Assembly (NCBI GenBank): GCA_030431975.1
Contig: JAUIHP010000016.1
Coordinates: 99,567 to 163,566 of the forward strand
From: a bacterium
Lineage (GTDB): Bacteria > Eisenbacteria > RBG-16-71-46 > CAIMUX01
Direction: 5' to 3'
DNA length: 64,000 nt
This document shows, one piece after another, positions 1-8,036 of the stretch. Each line of letters begins with the position of its first letter. Within the stretch, counting starts at the first letter, position 1. The notes under the pieces were generated by a model. It saw only the letters and a program-made list of their open reading frames with translations. It ran no database searches and was not told where the DNA came from. The translations under genes were made by a program, and so were the position numbers.

Positions 1-1
1 G

Positions 2-364
2 CGGGACCTCGTTGCCGTTCTCGAAACTCAGTCGAAGTCGCGAGGGCCAAGAGTCGTGCTCGTCGATGTCGGGACGGGGCGAGTGCAGCCTTTGTACAAC
101 GGTTTGGCCGCCCCGATCGCGTGGTCCGAGGACGGGGGGTTCGTGTACCTCATCACCCTGGGGGATGCGGACGAACGGGCACGAATCATTCGGGTTTCCG
201 TCGACGGTGCAACGGTGGAAGAAGTCGTTCGACTACCGAACAGGGGCGGGATGTGGAGTGCGGTCGACATGACAACCGATAAGCGGCTGCTTTCCTACGA
301 CTATCGCGAGTTCCACTCCGACATCTGGATGATCGAGCCCGGAATCACGTCGATTCCCGAGTAG
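2..364 (+). CDS. C-terminal end of a TolB/WD40-like beta-propeller protein (5' partial)
   Basis: The reading frame enters from the left edge and stops at 362-364, so only the last ~120 residues are visible. They show short propeller-like blades (an AWSEDGGFVYLI strand, then a VSVDGATVEEVVRL strand) and end in a SDIWMIEP tail. Such tails are frequent at the end of PD40/TolB-like propellers, including those attached to bacterial Ser/Thr kinases. The N-terminal part, and so any kinase or peptidase domain, lies outside the window. The function is not determined; the propeller assignment rests on repeat pattern and tail only. Confidence 0.6.
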   Translation, partial: RDLVAVLETQSKSRGPRVVLVDVGTGRVQPLYNGLAAPIAWSEDGGFVYLITLGDADERARIIRVSVDGATVEEVVRLPNRGGMWSAVDMTTDKRLLSYDYREFHSDIWMIEPGITSIPE

Positions 365-408
365 ATTCCGAAGCTCCCGCGCGTTCGACGATCTGCTACC
401 TTCGCACG

Positions 409-1098
409 ATGCCGAATTCCAAGGGGCAAAGGCGCGCCGGGTCCGGACGCGCGGCAACGGCTTCTCTCGAAAAGAAGCTGCAGCGACACGTCCGTGACCT
501 CCACGCGTGTGAACTTTGCCCGAACATGCACCGGCCCGCGATCAGTGGCGGCCCCGTTCTCAGTCCGGTTCTTCTGGTTGGTCAGGCGCCGGGTGACAAA
601 GAACCCAAACTCGGGCGTCCGTTCGCGTGGACGGCGGGGAAGACTCTCTTCAAGTGGTTCGATCAGAGCGCGGGACTGGGTGAAGCGGCTTTTCGCAGTC
701 ATGTCTACATGGCGGCGGTCTGTCGTTGCTTTCCCGGAAAGAAGCCGAAGGGAGGCGATCGCGTTCCGGACAAACAGGAGATCGCGACCTGCGCAGCCTG
801 GCTGGAAGCGGAGATCCGGATGCTCGAACCTCGTCTGGTTCTTCCCGTGGGGAAACTCGCCATCGAACAGTTCGTCGAGTACACGAGACTGGAGGATCAC
901 GTGGGGAGCCGGACCCGGGGAGAGCGCGCGGGCGTGAGTTTCGATCTCATTCCTTTGCCCCATCCATCCGGCGCCTCGCCGTGGCCGCGGATCGAGCCGG
1001 GAAAGACGCTCTTGGCCCGGGCTCTCGAGCTGATTCGGAAACACGAAGCCTTTCGCGAAGTGTTGCGTTCCGCAAAGGCTGCCGGAGTCCAGGCGTGA
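409..1098 (+). CDS. uracil-DNA glycosylase, family 4/5 (Fe-S type)
   Basis: A 229-residue protein of the uracil-DNA glycosylase superfamily, which excises uracil from DNA as the first step of base-excision repair. Visible signatures are GQAPG near residue 58 (motif 1) and PLPHPSGAS near residue 183 (motif 2). Four cysteines (CELC near residue 36, a CRC pair near 104, and a Cys about 20 residues later) are placed as in the iron-sulfur cluster of families 4 and 5. Length is close to the usual ~200-230 residues. The stop overlaps the GTG start of the following acyltransferase, so the two are probably translationally coupled. Family 4 versus 5 cannot be settled by eye. Confidence 0.88.
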   Translation: MPNSKGQRRAGSGRAATASLEKKLQRHVRDLHACELCPNMHRPAISGGPVLSPVLLVGQAPGDKEPKLGRPFAWTAGKTLFKWFDQSAGLGEAAFRSHVYMAAVCRCFPGKKPKGGDRVPDKQEIATCAAWLEAEIRMLEPRLVLPVGKLAIEQFVEYTRLEDHVGSRTRGERAGVSFDLIPLPHPSGASPWPRIEPGKTLLARALELIRKHEAFREVLRSAKAAGVQA

Positions 1099-2036
1099 GG
1101 CGTCTGGCCGCTCCATTCATCCTTCTGATCTCGGTGCTTCTGCTGGCCGGCCACAGTGCGTTCTGGTTGGCGCTGTTCTATCCCGTGGCGATTCTTCGGC
1201 TGTTGATTCCGATCCGCGCATTTCGCCGATTCTGCGCGCGTATTCTCGTGCAGATCGGGTGGGGCTGGGTGTGGTGTTGTCGCTGGGTCCTCGATGGGGT
1301 GTTGCCGACGCGGTTCGTCATTCTCGGAAAGGAATCCCTCGATCCGCCGCTGGATCCGAAGAAGTCGTACTTCATTTCCTCGAACCACCAGTCGTTTGTC
1401 GACCCGCTCATTCTGGCGACGCGCCTGGCCGGACACGTTCCCTTCTTTCGGTTCTTCGCAAAGAAGGGTTTGATCTGGCTGCCGTTCTTTGGATTTGCCT
1501 TTTGGGCGTTGGACTTTCCGTTCATGCAGCGCTTCTCGCGAGAGCATCTGGAACGTCATCCGGAGGATCGCGGAAAGGATCGGGAAGTGGCGCGGAAAGT
1601 CGGCGAGAAGTTCCGCGACATTCCGACCTCGATCGTCAACTACGCGGAAGGGACGCGGTTCACCTCCGCCAAGCACCGATCACAGGACTCTCCCTACAAG
1701 CATCTGCTGAAACCGAAGACCGGGGGGATCGCCTACATCCTCTCGGCGATGGGCCACCGTCTCCACCGGTTCCTCGACGTTACGATCGTCTATCCGCCCG
1801 GTCGGCTCAGCTTCTGGCACTTCCTCGCCGGGCAACTGCCATGGGTCGTCATGGATCTCAGGCAGAGAGAGATTCCTGAGGATTTCGCAGACGGCGACTA
1901 CATGACGCAGCCGGATTTCCGGGAGCGGATCCAGAAGTGGACCCGCGATGTCTGGGCTGAAAAGGAGCGCCGGATCGAAGAAATCCTCCAGATGGCGCCG
2001 GACTTCGGGAGCCGGTCCCGTTCCGAGTCGCCTTAG
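1095..2036 (+). CDS. lysophospholipid acyltransferase (PlsC/YihG-like)
   Basis: A 313-residue membrane-associated acyltransferase, probably transferring an acyl chain to a lysophospholipid at the inner membrane. The hydrophobic N-terminus is followed by the acyltransferase HX4D motif (NHQSFVD, near residue 97) and the EGTR motif in NYAEGTR near residue 184. Spacing and the long C-terminal part resemble the YihG/LCLAT-like branch. GTG at 1095 is chosen because it overlaps the upstream TGA (GTGA) and begins directly before the first membrane segment. The frame stays open upstream, but that part overlaps the glycosylase gene and is not coding. Substrate is inferred from family only. Confidence 0.85.
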   Translation: MRRLAAPFILLISVLLLAGHSAFWLALFYPVAILRLLIPIRAFRRFCARILVQIGWGWVWCCRWVLDGVLPTRFVILGKESLDPPLDPKKSYFISSNHQSFVDPLILATRLAGHVPFFRFFAKKGLIWLPFFGFAFWALDFPFMQRFSREHLERHPEDRGKDREVARKVGEKFRDIPTSIVNYAEGTRFTSAKHRSQDSPYKHLLKPKTGGIAYILSAMGHRLHRFLDVTIVYPPGRLSFWHFLAGQLPWVVMDLRQREIPEDFADGDYMTQPDFRERIQKWTRDVWAEKERRIEEILQMAPDFGSRSRSESP

Positions 2037-2217
2037 GGCCGATTTCTTCGACACTGGGCCAGCGGCGTACGGTCCGGCTCGAAGCGGGGATGCCGAGAGC
2101 GAGTTGAAGCCTCCGAAGGCCGGGCGCGGCGGAGGTCGACGCCCCTCTGTGCTATACTTTCCGACTTTGCACGCTGGCTCGCCCGGCAGGATCGACAACC
2201 TTTGGGATGGCAGGACG

Positions 2218-2775
2218 ATGGAACTCTGGAGCTCTCTGAAAACGACAGGATTGACCCCCACCCGGCTTTGGCTGCGCCTCGCTCCGGAGACGCGCTTTGA
2301 CGCCGCGACCGCGCTCTACGAGCACGATTGGGAAGGGGATCCGGTCCCGACCGAGGCCAATCTCTATATCGCCAAGGCTCTGAAGTTCCGGCCGCAGGCC
2401 ATCAAGAAGCTCCCGCAGGCCGACCGGGTCAAGTACCTGGCCAAGGTCGTTCGCCCCGACCGGTCTTTGGTTTCTTCGCTGCTCCTGGCGCTTCATCTCG
2501 AAAAGCGCTCCGACATCATGGCGACCTTTCTCGACGCCCTCGAAATTCCGCACGAGAACGGGCTCATCGATGAGGACTTCGAGTTCGAGATCGTCGAGAA
2601 GGCCAAGCTCGAGGTCGGGGTCAAAGCGCTTTTCGACAAGCACGAAGTTGCCACCGTTGATCTTTACCTGGTCACTCTCTACATGATGGATCCGAGTACC
2701 TGGCAGAACATGAATGAGGTTTTGCGGCCCTACGTGCAGGAGTCGGACGAGGAAGAAGCGGAAGAGTCGGAGTAG
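2218..2775 (+). CDS. conserved-looking hypothetical protein, acidic C-terminus
   Basis: A 185-residue protein I do not recognise. It is mostly helical by composition, has no signal peptide or membrane segment, and ends in a Glu/Asp/Ser-rich tail. Codon use looks like that of its neighbours, which supports it being a real gene. ATG at 2218 is preferred over the longer open frame because it follows a GGATGGCAGGACG purine-rich stretch and the protein reads coherently from there. It converges on the transporter gene at 2784 with only 8 bp between stops. No function is proposed. Confidence 0.65.
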   Translation: MELWSSLKTTGLTPTRLWLRLAPETRFDAATALYEHDWEGDPVPTEANLYIAKALKFRPQAIKKLPQADRVKYLAKVVRPDRSLVSSLLLALHLEKRSDIMATFLDALEIPHENGLIDEDFEFEIVEKAKLEVGVKALFDKHEVATVDLYLVTLYMMDPSTWQNMNEVLRPYVQESDEEEAEESE

Positions 2776-2783
2776 TCGAAGCC

Positions 2784-3668
2784 TCAACCGAATTGCGCCA
2801 GGATCCAAGGGATCAGGAAAAGCGACACCAAGGTCGTCAGCAGAATGGTCGAGGCGACCTCCTCCGTCTTTCGACCGGCGCGTTCCGTCAGAACGACCGT
2901 GACGACCGCCGCCGGCATGAAGGCGTAGAGAATCAGCACCGACCGCAACATTCCCGTCGGCGCCAACCACTTCAGGGTGAGAAGAATCGCGATCCATCCA
3001 CCGGCGTAGCGCACGGCGGTTGCGACCAGGGCCGGTCCGAACGATCCGGCCGGTGTCCGCGCCAACGAGTTCCCGAAGAGAAAGAGCATCAGCGGGACGG
3101 CGGCCTGTCCCGCGAGTTCCGCGATGCCCAAGACCGCGCCGGGTAGCTCGATGTGTGTCAGCCGAATCGCCAGAGCGACCAAAGTCGCCCAGAGAACCGG
3201 CTCCTTGGCCGCATCCGCCCAGCGTCCCTTTCCATGCAGGATGAAGTTGCCGACGGTGAAGACCGTCATGCTGGTCGTCAAGAAACAGACGATGGCGAAG
3301 GACACTCCCTCCGGTCCAAAGTGCGAAAGGACGATCGGAAGAGGGAGGTTGGCCGAGTTGACGAAGGCGATCGGGAGAAGCAGTTCACGTCGATCTCCCT
3401 TGCCCAGAAGACGCAGGACAAGCACTCCGAGAGTGAGGCCGACGACGATCTGCAGCGCGGTGGCGAGAGCGGCGCTGCGGACGTCGGAGGCGGCGACGTC
3501 GGCTTCGAGAAGCGAGGTCAGGACGAAGCAGGGGATGAAGAACCCTGCGGTGACTCGCAGCATCGTGCTGAGGTCCGGCCGAAACCGTCTGCAGTAGAGG
3601 TAGGAGACGGCGACGACACCAAAGACGGGGACGACGGATCCCAAGATGATCTGGATGTCGGAACCCAA
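2784..3668 (-). CDS. AEC-family permease (auxin efflux carrier-like)
   Basis: A 294-residue integral membrane protein with about ten hydrophobic segments arranged as two five-helix halves. The pattern matches the membrane transport family that includes auxin efflux carriers and bacterial malonate or other organic anion permeases. An N-terminal VVPVFGVVAVSYLYCRR segment and a C-terminal FMPAAVVTVVLTE segment are typical. Length is close to the usual ~300-320. The likely start is TTG at 3668, preceded on the minus strand by a run of six G that can serve as a ribosome-binding site. Substrate is unknown. Confidence 0.82.
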   Translation of the reverse strand: MGSDIQIILGSVVPVFGVVAVSYLYCRRFRPDLSTMLRVTAGFFIPCFVLTSLLEADVAASDVRSAALATALQIVVGLTLGVLVLRLLGKGDRRELLLPIAFVNSANLPLPIVLSHFGPEGVSFAIVCFLTTSMTVFTVGNFILHGKGRWADAAKEPVLWATLVALAIRLTHIELPGAVLGIAELAGQAAVPLMLFLFGNSLARTPAGSFGPALVATAVRYAGGWIAILLTLKWLAPTGMLRSVLILYAFMPAAVVTVVLTERAGRKTEEVASTILLTTLVSLFLIPWILAQFG

Positions 3669-3825
3669 TGCACCCCCCGACGGCTTCGCTTCCTCGACTC
3701 CCGCGGGCCAACGTTACTCTCTTTCCGGGAGAAACCCAATCTGGCTGGTTCCCGTAGTAGGCGGTATCCTCACAGCTCGCGAAATCATCCAATCACGCCG
3801 GGCCTGTCGGACCGGCTTGGAGGTG

Positions 3826-5154
3826 ATGTTGACTGCTCGAAGAACCGGAGCGATCTCCGGCCGCCAAAACAGGCTTACGCGGATCACGTCCCTTGCCTTG
3901 CCTTTCCTTATGCTGGCCTTTGTTGCCCTGATGTCTTTCTCCGTCGTCGGTCTGAGCGGGTGCTCCCGTGGCGACGAGTCCGCAGAGTCCCAGGAGAAGT
4001 CGCAGGCGGGCTCGGAGCAGGGTGACGAAGATTCCTCCGCCGACTCCACGGGCGAGGTGGGCCGCGATGGCTCGAGCGGCGGCGACGGCGAAAACTCCGA
4101 AAGCTCGGCCAAGGGTGGTGACGGGGCCGGGAAAGGCAAAAGGTCCAAGGGCGGCGACGACGGCGATGACGACAAGAAGGTCGTCGAGGCTCTTCCCGTG
4201 GACGCCGTGCCCATCCAATCCGGCCGCATCGAGTCGGTCGTCCGGACCTCCGCCAATCTTGAAGCCGAGAACCAGGTTCAGATCCTCGCCGAAGCGGCCC
4301 GTCAGGTGCGGAGTCTCTATGTAGAAGAGGGCGACCGGGTGAGCAAAGGCCAGGTCCTGCTTCGACTGGAAAACAACGAGCAGAAGAGCGCCCTGGCTCG
4401 TGCGCAGGTCGGTTTCGATCAGGCCGAAACGGAGTTTCAGCGGCAACAGCGTCTCTTTGATCAGAACCTCGCGGCGGAACGCGCCTACAACGACGCCAAG
4501 CACGAGTACGAGCGGCAAAAGATCGCGCTCGACGATGCAAAACGTGAGCTCAGTTACACCGAGGTTCGGTCAACCATCGCCGGCACCGTGACCCAACGCC
4601 TCGTCAAAGTCGGAGACCAGGTCTCGGTTGGTCAGCATCTCTTTGACGTCGTCGACTTCGAGTCTCTTGTGGCCCGTGTCTACGTACCCGAGCGATACAT
4701 TTCAGAAATCGCGTCGGACCAACCGGCCAGGATCCGAGCGGAGGCCGCTGGAACTTCCGAGTATGACGCCAAGGTCGATCGGGTCGCCCCCGTCGTCGAC
4801 CCCAAGTCGGGGACGGTCAAAGTCACGGTTTCGGTCGGAGCCCAACCCGGTCTTTTGCCTGGAATGTTCGTCGACGTTGATCTTGTGACCGCCGTGCATG
4901 AAGATGCCGTACTCGTCCCGAAGCGCGCCCTCGTCTACGATGAAGACCGCGCCTTCGCCTTCAAAGTGAACGGCGACCGGGCCGAGAGGGTTGCCATCAT
5001 GCCCGTCCTGTCCGATCGTGATTCGGTCGAACCGTCGGAAGGCTTCGCAGTCGGAGATACCGTGGTCGTGGCCGGGCAGGCTGGACTCAAAGACGGGTCG
5101 CTGATCGAGCTCGTCGGTTCCGGCGACGATCGGGACGAGGACACCTCGTCGTAA
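3826..5154 (+). CDS. efflux RND transporter periplasmic adaptor lipoprotein (HlyD/MFP family)
   Basis: A 442-residue membrane fusion protein. From the N-terminus it has a hydrophobic signal ending in a lipobox (VVGLSGC), then a low-complexity Ser/Glu/Gly/Lys linker of about 75 residues. The adaptor core follows: a lipoyl half-motif (QILAEAARQVRSLYVEEGDR), a coiled-coil hairpin rich in Gln/Ala/Glu, the second lipoyl half (STIAGTVTQRLVKVGDQV), beta-barrel and membrane-proximal domains. It should link an inner membrane pump to an outer membrane channel, but neither is adjacent; a lipoprotein follows 18 bp downstream. ATG 3826 sits almost on top of a GGAGGT, so GTG 3823 or TTG 3829 are also possible starts. 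Confidence 0.85.
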   Translation: MLTARRTGAISGRQNRLTRITSLALPFLMLAFVALMSFSVVGLSGCSRGDESAESQEKSQAGSEQGDEDSSADSTGEVGRDGSSGGDGENSESSAKGGDGAGKGKRSKGGDDGDDDKKVVEALPVDAVPIQSGRIESVVRTSANLEAENQVQILAEAARQVRSLYVEEGDRVSKGQVLLRLENNEQKSALARAQVGFDQAETEFQRQQRLFDQNLAAERAYNDAKHEYERQKIALDDAKRELSYTEVRSTIAGTVTQRLVKVGDQVSVGQHLFDVVDFESLVARVYVPERYISEIASDQPARIRAEAAGTSEYDAKVDRVAPVVDPKSGTVKVTVSVGAQPGLLPGMFVDVDLVTAVHEDAVLVPKRALVYDEDRAFAFKVNGDRAERVAIMPVLSDRDSVEPSEGFAVGDTVVVAGQAGLKDGSLIELVGSGDDRDEDTSS

Positions 5155-5172
5155 GTAGGGAGATACAAGTCA

Positions 5173-6024
5173 ATGACTCGCAAAGTGGAACGGACAACGG
5201 CTCACACACTCCTCTGGACCGTTTGCGTCCTGGGACTGATCGTCATGGGCTGTCAGTCCAAAAAGACCGAGTCGAAAGAGGGCGAAGGCAATCAAGCCAC
5301 GGCAGAGTCCGCGTCCAACGGCTCATCCGCGGCCTCCGGTGACTCGAAGGAATCGGGGGACGACGCCGAGAGTCGCGCCAAGGCTGCTGCGATCGCCGAC
5401 CGAGTCATCGAGGGACTGGGTGGAGAGAACGCCTGGCACGAGACCCGGTACCTTTCCTGGGTTTTCTTCGGCGGCCGTGAGTACTGGTGGGACAAGAAGA
5501 CCGACGATGTTCGGATCGAAACAAACGACGCCGTCGTTCTCCTGAATCTACGAAGCGGAGAGGGACGCGCCAAGAAGGCCGGCGAGGAATTGAAGGATCC
5601 CACTCATCTCCGCAGTTTCCTGAACCTGGCGAAAGGTTGGTGGGAGAACGACTACTACTGGATGTTCCTGCCCTTCGTACTTCGGGATGACGGCGTCAAC
5701 CTGACCTACAAAGGTGAAGGAACGACGAACAGCGACGTTCCCTGCGACATCATCACAGTCACGTTTGACGAAGGCTACCGCGAGCGTTCCAAGGCCAAGT
5801 ATGACGTGTACGTCTCCAAGGAAGACGCCACCGTCCTGCAGTGGTCGCACTATCCACGTCGGGAACTGGAGAAGCCACAGTTCACCCTGCCCTGGGGTGG
5901 TTGGCAGCAGTTCGGCAAGATCCGCCTCGCTACGGAGCATGGACAAGGCAAGGATTGGAAGATCGCGGCGCCGCAGACCCTGCCGGAGTCGGTGTTTCAG
6001 AGCTTCGATCCGGTGGTTTCCTAG
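5173..6024 (+). CDS. lipoprotein of unknown function
   Basis: A 283-residue lipoprotein: signal peptide with lipobox IVMGC near residue 27, a Ser/Glu/Gly-rich linker to about residue 70, then a Trp- and Tyr-rich beta domain. The core motif ADRVIEGLGGENAWHETRYL resembles the opening of several uncharacterised lipoproteins thought to have a LolA-like beta fold; that resemblance is weak. A GGGAG stands 8 bp before the ATG. It follows the efflux adaptor and may be co-transcribed with it. The last ~24 codons and 75 bp of downstream sequence are duplicated at 11945-12088, which marks this 3' end as the boundary of the inserted island. Confidence 0.75.
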   Translation: MTRKVERTTAHTLLWTVCVLGLIVMGCQSKKTESKEGEGNQATAESASNGSSAASGDSKESGDDAESRAKAAAIADRVIEGLGGENAWHETRYLSWVFFGGREYWWDKKTDDVRIETNDAVVLLNLRSGEGRAKKAGEELKDPTHLRSFLNLAKGWWENDYYWMFLPFVLRDDGVNLTYKGEGTTNSDVPCDIITVTFDEGYRERSKAKYDVYVSKEDATVLQWSHYPRRELEKPQFTLPWGGWQQFGKIRLATEHGQGKDWKIAAPQTLPESVFQSFDPVVS

Positions 6025-6098
6025 ACCTAGACCTAGAGCTCCTGATGAAGCTTCGCGCCTGATCCGCCTGCGCTCCAAACCGGCGGGAAGTGTGGGTG
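5953..6098 (+). repeat. left copy of island-flanking direct repeat
   Basis: About 146 bp covering the last codons of the lipoprotein gene and its 3' flank. It matches 11945-12088 with a handful of mismatches and one 2-bp difference; positions 5981-6064 are identical to 11971-12054. It includes a short CCTAGA triplet array straddling the stop codon. Together the two copies bracket the intron/IS relics and the defence genes, as attL and attR sites or recombination-generated repeats would. Confidence 0.85.
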
Positions 6099-6434
6099 TT
6101 CAGTGGACCGTAACCGAGGAATCGGTAGTGCCTGAGCGGCTCTTCTCGCCCTCCGCTTCGTTGCTTCTCCTCCGAGTACCGCCTCAGGTATTCGTCGTCG
6201 TAGCGCCTTGCGGTGAACGAGAATCCCTCGCTCGAATGAAACTTTCAGCTGAGAAAGTGACATACCAATGATGAAAGACACGATTCGAGGGGGCTGCTTT
6301 GTCTTGCGATTTGGGGAAGCGTACCTGCTGCTGAGCCGAAGACATGGCACGTCCTTTTGGACGGTACCGGAGATGCACCTTTCTTCGAGGCAGCGGTCGT
6401 GGGGCGTGGGTCGACTCCGTCTGCGGTCCCCCGA
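6099..6434. other. island left part without recognisable gene
   Basis: No convincing gene is visible on either strand. Short open frames overlap one another with no ribosome-binding sites and no recognisable motif. The segment lies between the direct repeat and the decayed intron reverse transcriptase, so it may hold further unrecognisable parts of the mobile elements. Confidence 0.4.
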
Positions 6435-6674
6435 GAGTTCACCTTCCTCGGGTACGACTTCAAAGAGCGCACGCTGATCGATCGAAACGGAGTTCTGTTC
6501 CGAAAGGTTGCTCCGGGTGCCTCAAAGTGTGTTCCAGTCGCGGCTCGTCAAAAAAAGTACCGACTCGGGCAACGTGCTGCCGAGCGGAAGCTGGCTCGTG
6601 TTCGCCAAGCCCAACCGTCGTTGTTCGCCCACGGGACTCTCCTTGGATCGAATGCGCACCCAAGAGCCGTATGA
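6435..6674 (+). pseudogene. remnant of group II intron reverse transcriptase/maturase (C-terminal part)
   Basis: The frame encodes EFTFLGYDFKER followed by GVLFRKVAPGASK. This corresponds to the end of the RT domain and start of domain X in group II intron proteins (FTFLGY followed by a G-L-F-x-P-A-S block). About 30 residues later it reads QPSLFAHGTLL and ends ..RAV at a stop inside the intron's domain V, as is common for these proteins. Nearly all of the RT domain, including the YADD catalytic site, and most of domain X are missing. It cannot make an active enzyme. Confidence 0.75.
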
Positions 6675-6738
6675 GTGGAGACGCTCACTTACGGTTCTGT
6701 GAGCGACCCCGGGGGGAGGTTCCCCGGGTCGACTCTTC
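6664..6738 (+). mobile_element. group II intron 3' end: domains V and VI
   Basis: Positions 6664-6698 fold as a domain V hairpin: GAGCCGTA at the base pairs with TACGGTTC, an upper GAG/CTC helix is closed by a short GGAGA loop, and the catalytic AGC is present near the 5' side. Positions 6701-6735 form a domain VI hairpin in which GAGCGACCC pairs with GGGTCGACTC, leaving one unpaired A at 6732, the expected branch-point adenosine. The 3' splice site should lie about 7-8 nt further, near 6739. Only the 3' part of the intron remains. Confidence 0.8.
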
Positions 6739-6921
6739 GGAAGCGAGAAGGGCGGGCGGGTTGGAGCGAGTCTTTTCTCCATCGTCGCCGCCTGCAAGGC
6801 GCTGGATATCCACCCCGAGCGCTATCTCAAGGACGTTCTCGAACGCGTGAGCAGCACACCACAGTCGGAGATCCGGAAGCCCACGCCGTGGGCGTGGGCC
6901 GAGGAGAGCGCCGCGAACTAA
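6736..6921 (+). pseudogene. IS66-family transposase remnant (C-terminus)
   Basis: Directly after the intron the frame reads FGSEKGGRVGASLFSIVAACKALDIHPERYLKDVLERV and ends ..TPWAWAEESAAN at TAA 6919-6921. This matches the C-terminal part of IS66 TnpC proteins, which typically have a GSxxGGxxAAxxxSLxxxCKxxGxxPxxYLxDVLxR pattern followed by a tail with a P-W motif. The upstream part of the transposase is absent, so the group II intron, or what remains of it, interrupts or abuts the gene. It marks old insertion activity in the island. Confidence 0.75.
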
Positions 6922-7175
6922 CCGGACGAAGAAGCGGTGCCGGTCAGACATGTGACCACCGAACGCGCCGTCCAGGAGCTTCTCGTCGATCTTCTACTTC
7001 TCGCCTCCGTCCGAGGAGTCCATTGTATGGCTCAAACACGAAACTTCTGACAGTCTCGGGGGCAGCGACGGACTGGGTTAGCGCAATACCAACGACGAGA
7101 GAAACACCGTTCGACTTTTCCTAGACCCCCTGAGAGTATCAACTCGTCCTTTAGCCTGGGGGGACAGTTGTTGAC
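6922..7175. other. non-coding region between IS relic and defence genes
   Basis: No gene is visible. The first part is presumably the IS66 right end. Closer to the defence operon, CCCCC near 7125 and GGGGGG near 7158 could pair as a long hairpin just before the first start codons; a promoter is expected here but none is obvious. Confidence 0.4.
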
Positions 7176-8036
7176 TTGAAGTCAGGGAGTCTTGTGCCCA
7201 CGAAGAAGCGTACAACTCGCACCCGCCTCCAAGAGCCAGCGGGGCTGTCGCGACATACCTACGACCTCTATTGGCTAGATGTTGAGGACGGCGACCAGTC
7301 TGACCGACCATTCGCAGAGAAGACAGCACATGAGAGCGAGGGTAGTCGAGCGGCCGTCGAGCCGTTCCTAGTTGAGGCCATTCAGGATCATCACACGTCG
7401 CGCCAGAGAGTGGCCCAAGTGCTCGATGAGCTTGGCCATGCGGAGGCTGCGGAGTTTTTCGCACAGGAACTGCCGAAGGCTGATCGAACCCGGAAGGGCA
7501 ACTTTGGAGAGGTCGTCGCCTCAGAGCACCTCATTCAGCGGTACGGCTACTCGATGCCGGTATTCAAACTCCGGTATCGCGACAGCGCACTTCCGATGCG
7601 CGGAGAGGACATCGTCGCGTTTGAGGTGAATGACACAGGCAAGATTGTCCGTGTCATCATCGGTGAATCAAAAGCGGCCAAGCGCTACCGAAGCGAGACC
7701 GTGCGAGAGGCCCACGAGCGACTGAGGGGGGCCTATAGACCCCGCCCAAAGACACTCGCGATGCTTTCCAACATACTCTATGACAAGGGCGACGATGCAC
7801 TGGCGGCGCAAATCGACAGGATCTCAATCTCACTACCACGTCGGGCCTTCCCTTGTGCGCATTGGATCTTTGTTATTTACGAGAATCAGCCGCAGGACCC
7901 TTTTGCGGTCTTGGCGGAGAATGGAGAGGCGATCACTGATCTATGTTGCGTTAGCGTCACCCTGCCCGAGATGACCGATCTAGTCGATACGCTGTTTGAC
8001 GCGGGGCCTGTTTTACGTCCCGACGAGGACGAGTAG
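7176..8036 (+). CDS. hamA: HamA-like DUF1837 nuclease of a Hachiman-type defence system
   Basis: About 286 residues. After a variable N-terminus come GNFGEVVASEHL near residue 108, a basic K-L-R-Y-R segment, MRGEDIVAFE near 141 and VIIGESKAAKRY near 161. These correspond to the DUF1837 fold of HamA/AbpA, where the D/E..ExK residues form the nuclease site; here Glu-Ser-Lys supplies the ExK. In Hachiman the nuclease is held in check by the helicase HamB and degrades DNA on damage or phage sensing. The next gene starts at the base after its stop, and that gene is the expected helicase. The start may be TTG 7176 or GTG 7194, the latter behind an AGGGAG. Symbol given by family, not by close similarity. 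Confidence 0.8.
   Translation: MKSGSLVPTKKRTTRTRLQEPAGLSRHTYDLYWLDVEDGDQSDRPFAEKTAHESEGSRAAVEPFLVEAIQDHHTSRQRVAQVLDELGHAEAAEFFAQELPKADRTRKGNFGEVVASEHLIQRYGYSMPVFKLRYRDSALPMRGEDIVAFEVNDTGKIVRVIIGESKAAKRYRSETVREAHERLRGAYRPRPKTLAMLSNILYDKGDDALAAQIDRISISLPRRAFPCAHWIFVIYENQPQDPFAVLAENGEAITDLCCVSVTLPEMTDLVDTLFDAGPVLRPDEDE

Noticed and set aside
726..1094. Open frame extending the acyltransferase upstream
   Set aside because: It overlaps the glycosylase gene in another frame and has no motif; GTG 1095 in a GTGA overlap fits better.
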